A stretch of 64,000 nt of DNA from Salisediminibacterium beveridgei (GTDB lineage: Bacteria; Bacillota; Bacilli; Bacillales; Salisediminibacteriaceae): contig NZ_CP012502.1 of the NCBI RefSeq assembly GCF_001721685.1, positions 124,001 through 188,000 of the forward strand, written 5' to 3'. Positions 36,056 through 46,930 of this stretch are shown here, piece by piece; positions within the stretch are counted from its first letter, which is position 1; each line of letters starts with the position of its first letter. The notes below the pieces were generated by a model. That model saw only the letters and a list, made by a program, of their open reading frames with translations, did not search any database and was not told the DNA's origin. A program made the translations under genes and the position numbers.

Positions 36056-39000
36056 TGACAATCAATCCAGCGCATCCTGTCCGGTTTGTCACGGCGTCGA
36101 GCCTGTTCGACGGACACGATGCATCCATTAATATTATGCGCCGCATGCTGCAGGCATCCGGCGCCGAAGTGATCCACCTCGGTCACAACCGCTCCGTTGC
36201 GGAAGTGGTGCAGGCCGTGATTCAGGAAGACGCCCAAGGGGTGGCGATTTCCTCGTATCAGGGTGGCCATATGGAATATTTTAAGTATCTGTATGATGAA
36301 CTGAAAGCGCGCGGTGCAGGCCACGTGCCGATTTTCGGAGGCGGAGGCGGGGTCATTATCCCGTCTGAGATGAATGAACTGCACGAATACGGCATCCATA
36401 AAATTTTCTCCCCGGATGACGGACGGCGCCAGGGGCTCCAGGGCATGATCGATGAAATGATCGAAGCCTGCGACTATGATCCGTTGAAAAAAGCCGGCCT
36501 GCCGGAATGGGCAAAGTCCACGGGGCATCAGGACACGACACTCGCGCGTTACATCACGGTCAGTGAACAGGTGGCCTTTCAGACACCGGACGTGTCAGAC
36601 GATGACCGGGCTGCCTACGAGCAAGTGGCAGAACAAGCGGACACGAAAAGCATCCCGGTTGTCGGCATCACCGGAACAGGTGGTGCGGGAAAGAGTTCCC
36701 TGACCGATGAACTGGTCAGGCGTTACCGCTACGCGTTTCCTGAGAAAACCATCGCCATCCTGTCCGTGGACCCGACGAAGAAAAAAACAGGCGGCGCCCT
36801 CCTCGGTGACCGGATCCGGATGAACGCGATTCATCATCCGAACGTCTACATGCGCTCGATGGCGACCCGGGACAGCCGCCAGGAGCTCTCCAAGGCGACG
36901 GAAAAGGCGATACCGGTTCTCAAGGCGGCGGGTTTTGATTTGATCGTGGTGGAAACGAGCGGCATCGGTCAGGGAGATGCCGCAGTGGCTGACCTGGCGG
37001 ATGTGAGCATGTATGTGATGACGAGCGAATTCGGTGCGCCGTCCCAGCTGGAAAAAATCGATATGATTGATTTTGCAGATCTGATCGCGATTAATAAATT
37101 TGACCGAAAAGGTTCAGAGGACGCCCTCCGGGACGTACGTAAACAGTTCCAACGGAGTCACGAACGGTTTCATGACGACACAAAGACCATGCCGGTGTTC
37201 GGCACGATGGCGTCCCAGTTTAACGATCCCGGGATGAACCGCTTGTTTTACGAACTGATGCAGATCGTCTCAGAACAAACGAAAGACAACGCCTGGGCAA
37301 CGGACTTCGGCAAGGACGATGCGATTCAGGCACGTAACGCGGTGATCCCGACCGAACAGGTGCAGTACCTCCGGGAAATCGCCAAGAGCCTTCGCACCTA
37401 CCATCAGCACACCGAAGAAGAGGCAAGAAAAGCGACGCGCTGGTTTCAGCTCGAAGGGACCCTCGAACTGATGCAGGAACAGGGCATGGACAGTGAACGT
37501 CACCAGCTGCTCGAGCTCAGAGATCAGCTCCTTGACAACATCGGAGAGAAAACGAAAGCGATGCTCGAGGATTTCCGGCGGAAGCAGGACGTCTACAATC
37601 AGGATGAATTCCGCTTTACTGTCCGGAATAAAGAAATCGTGACACCGTTGAAAACGAGGACATTATCCGGGCTCGATGTGGTGAAAGTTGCGCTGCCGAA
37701 ATATGAGAGCTACGGCGACCTCGTCCGCTGGATCCGAAAAGAAAATGTACCCGGGGAATTTCCATACACCGCAGGGGTCTTTCCGTTTAAGCGAAGGGGA
37801 GAAGATCCGAAGCGGCAGTTTGCAGGAGAGGGAAGTCCCGAAAGAACAAACCGGCGCTTTCACTACGTATCAAAAGACGATGAGGCCAAGCGTCTGAGCA
37901 CGGCCTTTGACTCGGTGACCCTGTACGGGGAAGACCCGGATCACCGGCCGGATATTTACGGCAAAGTCGGAGAGAGCGGGGTGAGCATCTGTACGTTGGA
38001 TGATATGAAAGAGCTGTATGCCGGCTTTGACCTGACAGCACCGACGACGTCCGTTTCGATGACCATCAACGGCCCGGCCCCGATGATTCTTGCCATGTAC
38101 TTGAACACGGCCATCGATCAGCAACTGGCCCGTTTTGAAGAGGAAGAAGGCCGTAAACCAAACGATGAGGAGTCAGCGAAGATTCGCCAGGACACGATCT
38201 CTGTCGTGCGCGGGACGGTCCAGGCCGATATCTTAAAAGAAGACCAGGGGCAGAATACGTGTATTTTCTCGACGGAATTTGCCCTTCGGATGATGGGGGA
38301 TATCCAGCAGTACTTCATCGATCAGAAGGTCCGGAACTATTATTCCGTGTCCATCAGCGGCTACCATATCGCGGAAGCCGGGGCCAATCCGATCAGTCAG
38401 CTGGCCTTCACCCTCGCCAACGGCTTCACCTATGTGGAGTACTACCTCAGCCGGGGCATGCATATCGATGATTTCGCGCCGAACCTGTCCTTTTTCTTCA
38501 GTAACGGTCTCGACCCGGAATATACCGTGATCGGCCGGGTGGCGAGACGGATCTGGGCGGTGGCGATGCAGCATAAATACGGCGCCAACGAACGTAGCCA
38601 GAAGCTGAAGTATCATATCCAGACGTCCGGACGATCGCTCCACGCGATGGAAGTGGATTTTAACGACATCCGCACGACCCTGCAGGCGCTTCTGGCCATT
38701 TACGACAACTGCAATTCCCTTCACACGAACGCCTACGACGAAGCGGTGACCACTCCGACGGAAGAAAGCGTCAGACGGGCGATGGCCATACAGATGATCA
38801 TCACCAAGGAGATGGGCCTCGCCAAAAACGAGAATCCGCAGCAAGGTTCTTTTATCGTGGAGGAATTGACGGACCTCGTGGAAGAAGCCGTTCTCCTGGA
38901 GCTTGAGCGGATCAGCGACCGCGGCGGCGTGCTCGGTGCCATGGAGACCCAGTATCAGCGGGGCAGGATCCAGGAAGAATCGATGCTGTACGAAACGAAA

Positions 39001-39312
39001 AAACACAACGGTGAACTGCCGATTATTGGTGTGAACACGTACCTGAATCCGAATCCCCCGCAGGACGAGGCCTTCAGTATGGAACTGGCCCGTTCCTCGA
39101 CGGAGGAAAAGGAGAGCCGGATTGATCAGCTGCATGCCTTTAAGGCCCGCTATGATTCGGACCGCCAGGAAGCGCTGGAGCGGTTAAAAGAGACGGCCAG
39201 AAGCGGCGGAAACATTTTTGAAGAGCTCATGGAAACGGTCCGGGTAGCAAGCCTCGGAGACATCACCACAGCGTTATACGAAGTCGGCGGGCAGTATCGC
39301 CGAAATATTTAA
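36055..39312 (+). CDS. icmF: Fused isobutyryl-CoA mutase IcmF
   Basis: A 1085-residue fusion. Residues about 8-140 form a B12-binding domain with [12 protein letters not shown], whose His coordinates cobalt, and a Gly-rich FGGGGGVI. Residues about 200-420 form a MeaB-like GTPase ([42 protein letters not shown]). Residues about 540-1085 are the substrate-binding TIM barrel of the large mutase subunit ([39 protein letters not shown]). It interconverts isobutyryl-CoA and n-butyryl-CoA and can also act on related acyl-CoAs. Coupled to meaB and the acyl-CoA dehydrogenases, it links branched-chain and straight-chain acid oxidation. Confidence 0.95.
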   Translation: MTINPAHPVRFVTASSLFDGHDASINIMRRMLQASGAEVIHLGHNRSVAEVVQAVIQEDAQGVAISSYQGGHMEYFKYLYDELKARGAGHVPIFGGGGGVIIPSEMNELHEYGIHKIFSPDDGRRQGLQGMIDEMIEACDYDPLKKAGLPEWAKSTGHQDTTLARYITVSEQVAFQTPDVSDDDRAAYEQVAEQADTKSIPVVGITGTGGAGKSSLTDELVRRYRYAFPEKTIAILSVDPTKKKTGGALLGDRIRMNAIHHPNVYMRSMATRDSRQELSKATEKAIPVLKAAGFDLIVVETSGIGQGDAAVADLADVSMYVMTSEFGAPSQLEKIDMIDFADLIAINKFDRKGSEDALRDVRKQFQRSHERFHDDTKTMPVFGTMASQFNDPGMNRLFYELMQIVSEQTKDNAWATDFGKDDAIQARNAVIPTEQVQYLREIAKSLRTYHQHTEEEARKATRWFQLEGTLELMQEQGMDSERHQLLELRDQLLDNIGEKTKAMLEDFRRKQDVYNQDEFRFTVRNKEIVTPLKTRTLSGLDVVKVALPKYESYGDLVRWIRKENVPGEFPYTAGVFPFKRRGEDPKRQFAGEGSPERTNRRFHYVSKDDEAKRLSTAFDSVTLYGEDPDHRPDIYGKVGESGVSICTLDDMKELYAGFDLTAPTTSVSMTINGPAPMILAMYLNTAIDQQLARFEEEEGRKPNDEESAKIRQDTISVVRGTVQADILKEDQGQNTCIFSTEFALRMMGDIQQYFIDQKVRNYYSVSISGYHIAEAGANPISQLAFTLANGFTYVEYYLSRGMHIDDFAPNLSFFFSNGLDPEYTVIGRVARRIWAVAMQHKYGANERSQKLKYHIQTSGRSLHAMEVDFNDIRTTLQALLAIYDNCNSLHTNAYDEAVTTPTEESVRRAMAIQMIITKEMGLAKNENPQQGSFIVEELTDLVEEAVLLELERISDRGGVLGAMETQYQRGRIQEESMLYETKKHNGELPIIGVNTYLNPNPPQDEAFSMELARSSTEEKESRIDQLHAFKARYDSDRQEALERLKETARSGGNIFEELMETVRVASLGDITTALYEVGGQYRRNI

Positions 39313-39347
39313 CGGATTAAGTGTGGCATCATCTGCTCAAATATGTT

Positions 39348-39353
39348 TATAAT
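39348..39353 (+). promoter_or_regulatory. Probable -10 box of the rpoE promoter
   Basis: TATAAT with weak -35 candidate TGGCAT at 39324-39329 (18-nt spacer), about 92 nt before the rpoE start. Confidence 0.45.
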
Positions 39354-39444
39354 GGAGGGTATGAAACCTATCGTAAACTGACATCCGTGACAGGCTCCGA
39401 TACAAACATGTGAGACCAAGATGATGGTGAAAGGACGTGCAATC

Positions 39445-39957
39445 ATGCATTACAAAGACATGAATAAAGATCAGATCCAGGAAGTGGCGATGGTTGAGCT
39501 TGCAGCAACGCTTCTTGAAGAAACACAACAGGCTTTTGAGTACCACGACCTGTTAAAGAAAGTCGGCGACATCAAAGGATATTCTGAGGAAGACCTGATG
39601 CAGCGGATTTCGAACCTGTACACGGACATGTCCCTCGACGGACGCTTCGTGAACCTGGGGAATGCCCGCTGGGGACTTCGTTCCTGGTACCCGTTTGATC
39701 AGACGGAAGAAGAACTGTCCGCGGAAGCCAGTAAAGAACGAAAGCGCCGTGCGAAGGAGCGTCAGGAAGAAGAGGATCTCTTCGACGACGAGGCAGAAGA
39801 TTTCGATGAATTCGAAGACCTTGAAGATGAGCTCGACGACCTGGCCAATGAAGAAGATGCTGGTGACTATGATGAGCTCGATGATACACCGGACAGCAGT
39901 TACCCGGCTGACGAACTGAATGATGAGTCGGAATTTGAGGATGAAGAAGAGAAATAA
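39445..39957 (+). CDS. rpoE: DNA-directed RNA polymerase subunit delta
   Basis: A 170-residue protein. The N-terminal HARE-HTH domain (about residues 1-90) contains KDQIQEVAMVELAATLLEE, GYSEEDLMQRISNLYTDM and NARWGLRSWYP. It is followed by a disordered, almost purely Asp/Glu tail of about 70 residues, the hallmark of Firmicute delta. Delta binds RNA polymerase, promotes recycling and lowers nonspecific nucleic acid binding. ATG 39445 follows AAAGGA at about 9 nt. The rpoE-pyrG order is conserved in Bacilli. Confidence 0.95.
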   Translation: MHYKDMNKDQIQEVAMVELAATLLEETQQAFEYHDLLKKVGDIKGYSEEDLMQRISNLYTDMSLDGRFVNLGNARWGLRSWYPFDQTEEELSAEASKERKRRAKERQEEEDLFDDEAEDFDEFEDLEDELDDLANEEDAGDYDELDDTPDSSYPADELNDESEFEDEEEK

Positions 39958-39974
39958 TCCGTCAATAAACCCTA

Positions 39975-40003
39975 TTGACTTTCATGCTCAGGCAAGCTAA
40001 AAT
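39975..40003 (+). promoter_or_regulatory. pyrG promoter with GGGC start
   Basis: TTGACT (39975-39980), 17-nt spacer, TAAAAT (39998-40003). Seven bases later the sequence reads GGGCTCC from 40011, the initially transcribed sequence required for CTP-sensitive reiterative G addition at Bacillus pyrG. Confidence 0.85.
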
Positions 40004-40048
40004 CATTTTTGGGCTCCGTAAAACCGGAGCAACAGACGACACACATCT

Positions 40049-40086
40049 GTGCCCCTCAATCACTCGATTGAAGGGGCACTTTTTTT
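40049..40086 (+). promoter_or_regulatory. pyrG leader attenuator (terminator hairpin)
   Basis: GTGCCCC (40049-40055) pairs with GGGGCAC (40073-40079), the stem extended by AATC/GATT, then TTTTTTT. When CTP is low, extra G residues added at the 5' GGGC can pair with the C-rich 5' arm and prevent termination. This is the established pyrG mechanism in Gram-positives; here it is inferred from matching architecture. Confidence 0.85.
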
Positions 40087-40123
40087 ATTCTTTCAGCCGT
40101 TAACTTTGGTACAGGATGAAAGG

Positions 40124-41900
<1,777 letters not shown>

Positions 41901-41918
41901 ACCCCGTCATTGATCGAA

Positions 41919-41955
41919 AAAACGGCCGGCGCTGGTTACAGTGCCGGCCGTTTTC
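41919..41955 (+). terminator. Terminator after pyrG
   Basis: AAAACGGCCGGC (41919-41930) pairs with GCCGGCCGTTTT (41943-41954). Confidence 0.93.
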
Positions 41956-42040
41956 TACTCTACATCTTTGTTAAAGCCTGTTGTTGCTAGTGAATGAAAT
42001 CTGCAATGAACGTTAACAGCACCTATATGGATGAAGAAAG

Positions 42041-42098
42041 TTCAAGTGCAACTAAGGCTTCTCACCAATAATATGGCGAGAAGCCAGGTTTTCTTTAT
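42041..42098 (+). repeat. 58-nt palindromic repeat, copy 2 (at ywjG stop codon)
   Basis: Copy 2, same orientation as copy 1. Left part AAGTGCAACTAAGGCTTCTC, core arm TGGCGAGAAGCC, right end GGTTTTCTTTAT. Its right end contains the stop codon of the minus-strand gene ywjG (TTA at 42095-42097), so the repeat begins exactly where that reading frame ends. Confidence 0.8.
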
Positions 42099-42625
42099 AC
42101 CTGATCTTCGAGCATCTCCAAGAGGATGAAGTAGAACGTATAGTAAAGGTGAAGGCCTGCCAGTAGATGGGGAGTCCCGATCCGCGAATCCGGTTCATCC
42201 AACGCCCCGGGTATCAGCCCTTGTGAAATCCCGTTAGTCAAAAGCACTTCCGCTGTTGATGTCCAATCCGGATCGTCATGCCCAGGCGCAACCAGTGACG
42301 TCAACCCGATCACCGTCGCTCCTTTTTCGGCCGCACTGGACACGACATTCATCGCAGAAGCACTGTTGCGCCACTCACTGCAGACGATGACGGTGTCAAG
42401 AGGCGAAACCGCCGTGGCCTCGCTCCAGCGCTTACTGTCTTTTACCCCGTCTTTCCCCGTCAAGGCCAGGGTGACGATCCCGTCCATTTCGCCTTCTCCG
42501 TACCAGTAGACGGTGCCATCGCTGACGATGCTCATCGCGATTAATCGTGCCGCATCTTCCAGACGATCTTCTTGATCGAAGAGCGAATCCGTGACACCTT
42601 GTAACTGTGTGAAAAACATTTTCAT
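42095..42625 (-). CDS. ywjG: DUF2529 protein YwjG
   Basis: A 176-residue cytoplasmic protein matching the DUF2529/YwjG family, the usual divergent neighbour of spo0F in Bacillus. It looks like a SIS-type fold: DGTVYWYGEGEMDGI, DTVIVCSEWRNSASAMNV and ATVIGLTSL suggest sugar-phosphate or phosphate binding loops. Function unknown. The start at 42625 has GGGAGG 8 nt upstream; a further upstream extension crosses spo0F and is not coding. The stop codon lies inside repeat copy 2, so the last residues may derive from the repeat insertion. Confidence 0.85.
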   Translation of the reverse strand: MKMFFTQLQGVTDSLFDQEDRLEDAARLIAMSIVSDGTVYWYGEGEMDGIVTLALTGKDGVKDSKRWSEATAVSPLDTVIVCSEWRNSASAMNVVSSAAEKGATVIGLTSLVAPGHDDPDWTSTAEVLLTNGISQGLIPGALDEPDSRIGTPHLLAGLHLYYTFYFILLEMLEDQV

Positions 42626-42721
42626 GGAAAAAGCCTCCCTTTTGAATACCTCATTTTGATTGTAATTCAATAGGCTATGGTTTACAATTGTAAAAAACAG
42701 GATTCGAAACGAGGCGACGTC

Positions 42722-43081
42722 ATGAACAAAAAAATCTTGATTGTAGACGATCAGTTTGGGATACGAGCACTGTTGAGTGAAGTCTTCCAGGATGAAGGCT
42801 TCGAGACATTCGAAGCATCCAATGGAAACGATGCGTTCAAGTTGCTGGGTACTGAAGAGCCGGATATGATTCTTTTGGATATGAAGATCCCGGGAATGGA
42901 TGGCCTGGAAATTCTCCGTAAAATCCGTGCGGATCAAAATGATGTGAATGTGATCATCATGACAGCCTACGGGGAAGTCGCTCGGATGAATGAAGCGAAA
43001 TCCCTTGGCGTACTCGCATATATAGCAAAACCTTTCGACATTGATATTGTCAGGGAAAAGGTAATCCAACTGCTGGCCTGA
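42722..43081 (+). CDS. spo0F: Sporulation phosphorelay response regulator
   Basis: A 119-residue single receiver domain, the length of B. subtilis Spo0F. Acidic pocket DD at residues 9-10, phosphoacceptor Asp53 in LLDMKIPGMDG, Thr in IIMTAYGE, Lys in IAKPFDID. Spo0F takes phosphate from sensor kinases and passes it to Spo0B. The identity is supported by VDDQFGIRALLSEVF and by its location between ywjG and fba. The residue before the conserved Gly-Ile is Phe where B. subtilis has Tyr13, a conservative change. Start ATG follows GAGGCGACGTC. Confidence 0.95.
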   Translation: MNKKILIVDDQFGIRALLSEVFQDEGFETFEASNGNDAFKLLGTEEPDMILLDMKIPGMDGLEILRKIRADQNDVNVIIMTAYGEVARMNEAKSLGVLAYIAKPFDIDIVREKVIQLLA

Positions 43082-43207
43082 CCAGTGGTTCACTAAACTG
43101 CTCAAAAGAAAGCGATTGCAGGCAGGACAAGGGATTGAGAACGATAGAGAATTGGGAAAAGTCCATGAAATTATCACAATTCCCCGTGAATTCCTGCCTC
43201 TTTATGC

Positions 43208-43213
43208 TATAAT
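43208..43213 (+). promoter_or_regulatory. -10 box of the fba promoter
   Basis: TATAAT; a weak -35 GTGAAT lies at 43186-43191 (16-nt spacer). It places the transcript start near 43220 and gives a leader of about 200 nt before fba. Confidence 0.5.
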
Positions 43214-43246
43214 AGCCTTGTTGGCTGATTTGCCAAAGCAGTGATT

Positions 43247-43360
43247 CACATCTACGTCCGATCCATACAAACGGGAGACACTTCATTTCTATGTCAGTTT
43301 TTTGTGATGCGAGTCAGTATCGTGAAGTGACGTGGCTTTAGTTTGTATGCATTCGATGTG
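43247..43360 (+). other. Structured 5' leader RNA of fba (candidate)
   Basis: Three nested stems can be read: CACATC (43247-43252) with GATGTG (43355-43360); CATACAAAC (43264-43272) with GTTTGTATG (43341-43349); and CACTTCA (43279-43285) with TGAAGTG (43323-43329), closing a 37-nt loop that contains TTTTTT. There is no T tract after the outer stem. It does not match a riboswitch I can name. It may be a cis-regulatory or stabilising leader. Confidence 0.5.
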
Positions 43361-43420
43361 GGTCGTCTGACGGAATCAAATGAGCCGAATCGTAACGAAA
43401 TCAGAAGGAGGATTTAACAC

Positions 43421-44275
43421 ATGCCTTTAGTTTCAATGACGGACATGCTGAATAAAGCATTCCAAAACCAGTACGCAGTAGGGCAGTACAACATCAATAA
43501 CCTGGAGTGGACACAAGCCATTCTTCAGGCGGCAGAAGAAGAACAGTCTCCTGTTATTCTTGGTGTGTCAGAAGGCGCAGCGAAGTATATGGGCGGATTT
43601 AATCTGATTGTCAAAATGGTTGAAGCACTGATGGAGTCACAAGGAACAACCGTTCCGGTGGCGATTCACCTTGACCACGGTCAATCCATCGAAAACTGTA
43701 AAAAAGCACTCGACGCAGGATTCACTTCGGTCATGATCGATGGCTCTCACCATCCAATCGATGAGAACATCGAAATGACAAAAGCAGTCGTTGAGTATGC
43801 TCATGCAAAAGGTGCTTCGGTTGAAGCGGAAGTCGGCACAGTCGGCGGGGAAGAAGACGGCGTCATCGGCGGCGTGAATTATGCTGATCTCGATGAGTGT
43901 GTCCGCATTACTCATGAAGCAAAAGCAGACGCCCTTGCAGCTGCCCTTGGTTCAGTACACGGACCTTATCAGGGTGAGCCGAAGCTCGGTTTTAAAGAAA
44001 TGGAAGAAATCGCAAACGCAACGAAGACACCACTGGTACTTCACGGCGGATCGGGTATCCCGACGGAATCTGTGAAGAAGGCCATCCGTTTCGGTCATGC
44101 GAAAATCAATGTAAATACCGAGTGTCAAATTGAGTGGACGAAAGCCGTCCGCGAAAAACTCGCAACTGACGACAAAGTCTATGACCCGCGTAAGGTCATC
44201 GGCCCTGGTAAAGAAGCCATCGTTCGGGTTGTTAAAGGGAAAATGCAGGAGTTCGGTTCATCTAACCGCGCTTAA
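43421..44275 (+). CDS. fba: Class II fructose-bisphosphate aldolase
   Basis: A 284-residue zinc-dependent aldolase of glycolysis and gluconeogenesis. Zinc ligands are in [10 protein letters not shown] (His), [11 protein letters not shown] (Glu) and the region HGGSGIP (His). The phosphate-binding KINVNTECQ strand is present. ATG follows AGAAGGAGG. The spo0F-fba-tal order is conserved in Bacillus. It cleaves fructose 1,6-bisphosphate to dihydroxyacetone phosphate and glyceraldehyde 3-phosphate. DHAP made by the predicted threonate route would enter here. Confidence 0.97.
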   Translation: MPLVSMTDMLNKAFQNQYAVGQYNINNLEWTQAILQAAEEEQSPVILGVSEGAAKYMGGFNLIVKMVEALMESQGTTVPVAIHLDHGQSIENCKKALDAGFTSVMIDGSHHPIDENIEMTKAVVEYAHAKGASVEAEVGTVGGEEDGVIGGVNYADLDECVRITHEAKADALAAALGSVHGPYQGEPKLGFKEMEEIANATKTPLVLHGGSGIPTESVKKAIRFGHAKINVNTECQIEWTKAVREKLATDDKVYDPRKVIGPGKEAIVRVVKGKMQEFGSSNRA

Positions 44276-44280
44276 TACCA

Positions 44281-44336
44281 GAACGGCGGCGGAAGAAGGG
44301 GATGCAAACGTATGCCTTTATCCGCTGCCGTTTTTT
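44281..44336 (+). terminator. Terminator after fba
   Basis: AACGGCGGCGG pairs with CCGCTGCCGTT, enclosing a smaller ATGC-rich hairpin, followed by TTTTTT. The remaining bases before tal carry only its GAGGAGG site. Confidence 0.75.
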
Positions 44337-44449
44337 ATGCTTACGGAACGTTCACACCGTTCACCGGTTGACGTGGGGGCGAAACAGGTTTTCGTCATGA
44401 AAAGCCCGGCGAAAGACTACATTTTTCACTATTCGAGGAGGAATGGAAC

Positions 44450-45103
44450 ATGAAATTTTTTGTAGATACAGCGAATCTGGATGACATCAAGGAAGCCCAC
44501 GAAGTAGGGATCCTCTCCGGCGTCACGACCAATCCGTCACTCGTTGCAAAAGAAGGCGTGGACTTCCACGACCGGCTTCGTGAAATCACGGCACTTATTA
44601 CGGAAGGCTCCGTCAGTGCAGAAGTTATTGCCCTCGATGCAGAAGGCATGATTCGTGAAGGCAGGGAACTCGCAAAAATAGCACCGAATATTACCGTGAA
44701 GGTTCCAATGACATTGGAAGGTTTGAAAGCGGTTAAATCGCTCAGCGGCGATGGAATCGAAACGAATGTGACCCTGGTTTTCTCGGCGAACCAGGCACTC
44801 CTCGCAGCAAGAGCGGGTGCCACGTACGTGTCGCCGTTTCTTGGCAGGCTTGATGACATTGGTCACGATGGTCTCGACTTGATTTCAACGATAGCTGAAA
44901 TCTTTGACGTGCACATGCTCGATACTCAAATTATCGCAGCCTCCATCCGTCATCCGCAGCATGTGACGGAAGCGGCCCTTAGAGGTGCTCACATTGCCAC
45001 CGTTCCGTTTTCATTGATCGGACAACTCACGAAACACCCATTAACGGACGTGGGCATCGAGAAATTCCTTGCTGATTGGAATAAAGCCAATCAGTCGTCG
45101 TAA
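44450..45103 (+). CDS. tal: Transaldolase (TalC type)
   Basis: A 217-residue small transaldolase of the MipB/TalC family. It opens with [15 protein letters not shown] and has GVTTNPSL. The Schiff-base lysine is near residue 84 in NITVKVPMT. It transfers dihydroxyacetone units between sugar phosphates of the pentose phosphate pathway. ATG follows GAGGAGGAATGGAAC. The length and location match B. subtilis ywjH. Fructose-6-phosphate aldolase activity cannot be excluded from sequence alone. Confidence 0.94.
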   Translation: MKFFVDTANLDDIKEAHEVGILSGVTTNPSLVAKEGVDFHDRLREITALITEGSVSAEVIALDAEGMIREGRELAKIAPNITVKVPMTLEGLKAVKSLSGDGIETNVTLVFSANQALLAARAGATYVSPFLGRLDDIGHDGLDLISTIAEIFDVHMLDTQIIAASIRHPQHVTEAALRGAHIATVPFSLIGQLTKHPLTDVGIEKFLADWNKANQSS

Positions 45104-45152
45104 AAAAGCAACAGAGTATCAGACATCGAAGAACAGATAGGGTGAAGAAGGT

Positions 45153-46430
45153 ATGGAAAAATTGATGATCGAAGGCGGTCACAGGCTCGAGGGAACGATT
45201 GAAATCAACGGAGCGAAGAACAGCGCGGTTGCCTTGATCCCGGCTGCGATTTTGGCAGATTCCGAAGTAACGATTGATCATCTGCCGCACATTTCCGACG
45301 TCGGCATACTGGCAGAGCTGCTTGAGGAAATTGGTGGAACCGTTAACCTCACCGAAGATACAATGACCGTGGACCCCACGGGGATGTTTGCGATGCCGCT
45401 GCCGAACGGGCGGGTAAAAAAACTGAGGGCTTCGTATTATTTCATGGGAGCCATGCTCGGTAAATTCAAAAAAGCCGTCATCGGATTGCCCGGCGGCTGC
45501 AACCTCGGTCCACGGCCCATTGATCAGCACATCAAGGGATTTGAAGCACTTGGGGCAAAGGTGACCAACGAGCAGGGGGCGATTTACCTGCAGGCTGATG
45601 AGTTGAAAGGTGCAAGCATTTACCTGGATGTCGTCAGTGTGGGAGCCACCATTAATATCATGCTGGCTGCAGCCAAAGCAACCGGCACAACGCTGATTGA
45701 AAATGCGGCAAAAGAACCGGAAATCATTGACGTGGCAACCCTTTTGACCAATATGGGTGCAAAAATAAAGGGAGCCGGAACCAATGTGATCCGCATCGAA
45801 GGCGTAGAGAGCCTGAATGGCTGTCGTCACTCCATCATCCCGGATCGTATCGAGGCCGGTTCATATATGATTATGGCAGCAGCGATGGGGAAACGTGTCA
45901 TGATAGACAACGTGATTCCACTGCACCTGGATTCCTTGATTTCAAAACTCAGGGAAATGGGTGTTAACGTGGAAACCGGAGATGACAGTGTGACAATCTC
46001 AAATGGTCACAAGTTGAAACCTGTGGATTTGAAAACACTGGTGTACCCGGGCTTTGCCACCGATCTGCAGCAGCCGTTCACCAGTTTATTAACCGAAGCA
46101 GACGGACCCAGTATCGTCACAGAAACGGTTTATGGGGCACGTTTCAAGCATGTTGATGAACTGCGGCGAATGGGCGCCGAGATCAAAGTGGAGGGGCAGT
46201 CGGCCCTGATCTCAGGGAGAATCAAGCTGAAAGGCGCGTCTGTAAAAGCAACTGATCTGCGTGCGGGGGCAGCGCTTGTGGTAGCCGGCCTCATGGCAGA
46301 AGGCGTCACGGAAATCAGCGGGGTGCAACACATCGACCGGGGGTACACATACCTTGAAGAAAAACTTCGTAAAGTAGGGGCCAATATTTGGCGTGAAGGG
46401 ACTCCGGAAGATACTGAAACCGGACAGTGA
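45153..46430 (+). CDS. murA: UDP-N-acetylglucosamine 1-carboxyvinyltransferase
   Basis: A 425-residue enzyme of the first committed step in peptidoglycan synthesis; it transfers enolpyruvate from PEP to UDP-GlcNAc. Lys22-Asn23 in [13 protein letters not shown] and the catalytic Cys116 in [11 protein letters not shown] are present. The Cys predicts fosfomycin sensitivity. Location between tal and rho corresponds to the second Bacillus paralogue (MurZ/MurAB). A weak GGGTGAAGAAGG site precedes the ATG. Confidence 0.96.
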   Translation: MEKLMIEGGHRLEGTIEINGAKNSAVALIPAAILADSEVTIDHLPHISDVGILAELLEEIGGTVNLTEDTMTVDPTGMFAMPLPNGRVKKLRASYYFMGAMLGKFKKAVIGLPGGCNLGPRPIDQHIKGFEALGAKVTNEQGAIYLQADELKGASIYLDVVSVGATINIMLAAAKATGTTLIENAAKEPEIIDVATLLTNMGAKIKGAGTNVIRIEGVESLNGCRHSIIPDRIEAGSYMIMAAAMGKRVMIDNVIPLHLDSLISKLREMGVNVETGDDSVTISNGHKLKPVDLKTLVYPGFATDLQQPFTSLLTEADGPSIVTETVYGARFKHVDELRRMGAEIKVEGQSALISGRIKLKGASVKATDLRAGAALVVAGLMAEGVTEISGVQHIDRGYTYLEEKLRKVGANIWREGTPEDTETGQ

Positions 46431-46449
46431 CTCGCCTGATAGATGAAGC

Positions 46450-46529
46450 GGGATGATGGGTTTGATCATCCCGGACAGCATCCGAAGCGTTGCATGGATA
46501 TAGGTATTGGAGATCTGGATAAGATGCTG
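46450..46529 (+). other. Paired stem-loops downstream of murA
   Basis: GGGATGAT (46450-46457) pairs with ATCATCCC (46465-46472), and CAGCATC (46476-46482) pairs with GATGCTG (46523-46529). Neither has a T tract; they immediately precede a terminator. Confidence 0.4.
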
Positions 46530-46537
46530 CATATGGA

Positions 46538-46569
46538 GGACCTTGTCGGCGGGGGCAAGGCCATTTTTT
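46538..46569 (+). terminator. Terminator after murA
   Basis: CCTTGTC (46541-46547) pairs with GGCAAGG (46554-46560) with one T-G pair, followed by TTTTTT (46564-46569). Confidence 0.7.
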
Positions 46570-46715
46570 CAGCCACAGGCATCCCGGATCGTGAATTGTG
46601 AAATGGGGGCCAGTGAGTGACCAGCCGGATACCGGTTCGACCCAGTCGCCCGTCATGAGAGAAGAATTGATATGAACTTGAATTTTCAGGTAATCTGTGT
46701 TTCAATGAAACCATA

Positions 46716-46793
46716 CGGCAAGGCCCGCTTCGGGTTTTGCCGGGTTTTTCTTATGCTTTAAGCAGCAGCAAAGTGAGTAAGGCATAAGAAAAA
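46716..46793 (+). promoter_or_regulatory. Terminator and 12-bp inverted repeat in the rho upstream region
   Basis: CGGCAA..CCCG (46716-46727) pairs with CGGG..TTGCCG (to 46742), followed by TTTTT. That T tract is also the start of TTTTTCTTATGC (46745-46756), which pairs perfectly with GCATAAGAAAAA (46782-46793). The region lies 140-215 nt before rho and may form part of an autoregulatory leader. The rest of the 500-nt murA-rho gap shows no gene; glpX, found here in B. subtilis, is absent. Confidence 0.5.
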
Positions 46794-46930
46794 TCACCTT
46801 TACCAACGCCCCGAATCCCTCGATTCCACTGCCGTTTTCCTTATGTAACCCGTTGTAAATCCCAATTCAGAATTTCCAGTAAATCCAATGACACAAACGA
46901 ACAAATTTATCCCGAAGGTGTGATCAGTAA

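Noticed and set aside
38233..39135. 300-codon minus-strand frame opposite icmF
   Set aside because: Antisense shadow of a well-defined mutase domain.
42626..43177. Upstream extension of ywjG on the minus strand
   Set aside because: It is antisense to spo0F and lacks a start site; GGGAGG fixes the start at 42625.
46700..46760. Possible fourth copy of the 58-nt repeat
   Set aside because: Only the GCCGGGTTTTTCTTATG part resembles it; the stem arms differ, and it is better explained as a terminator.
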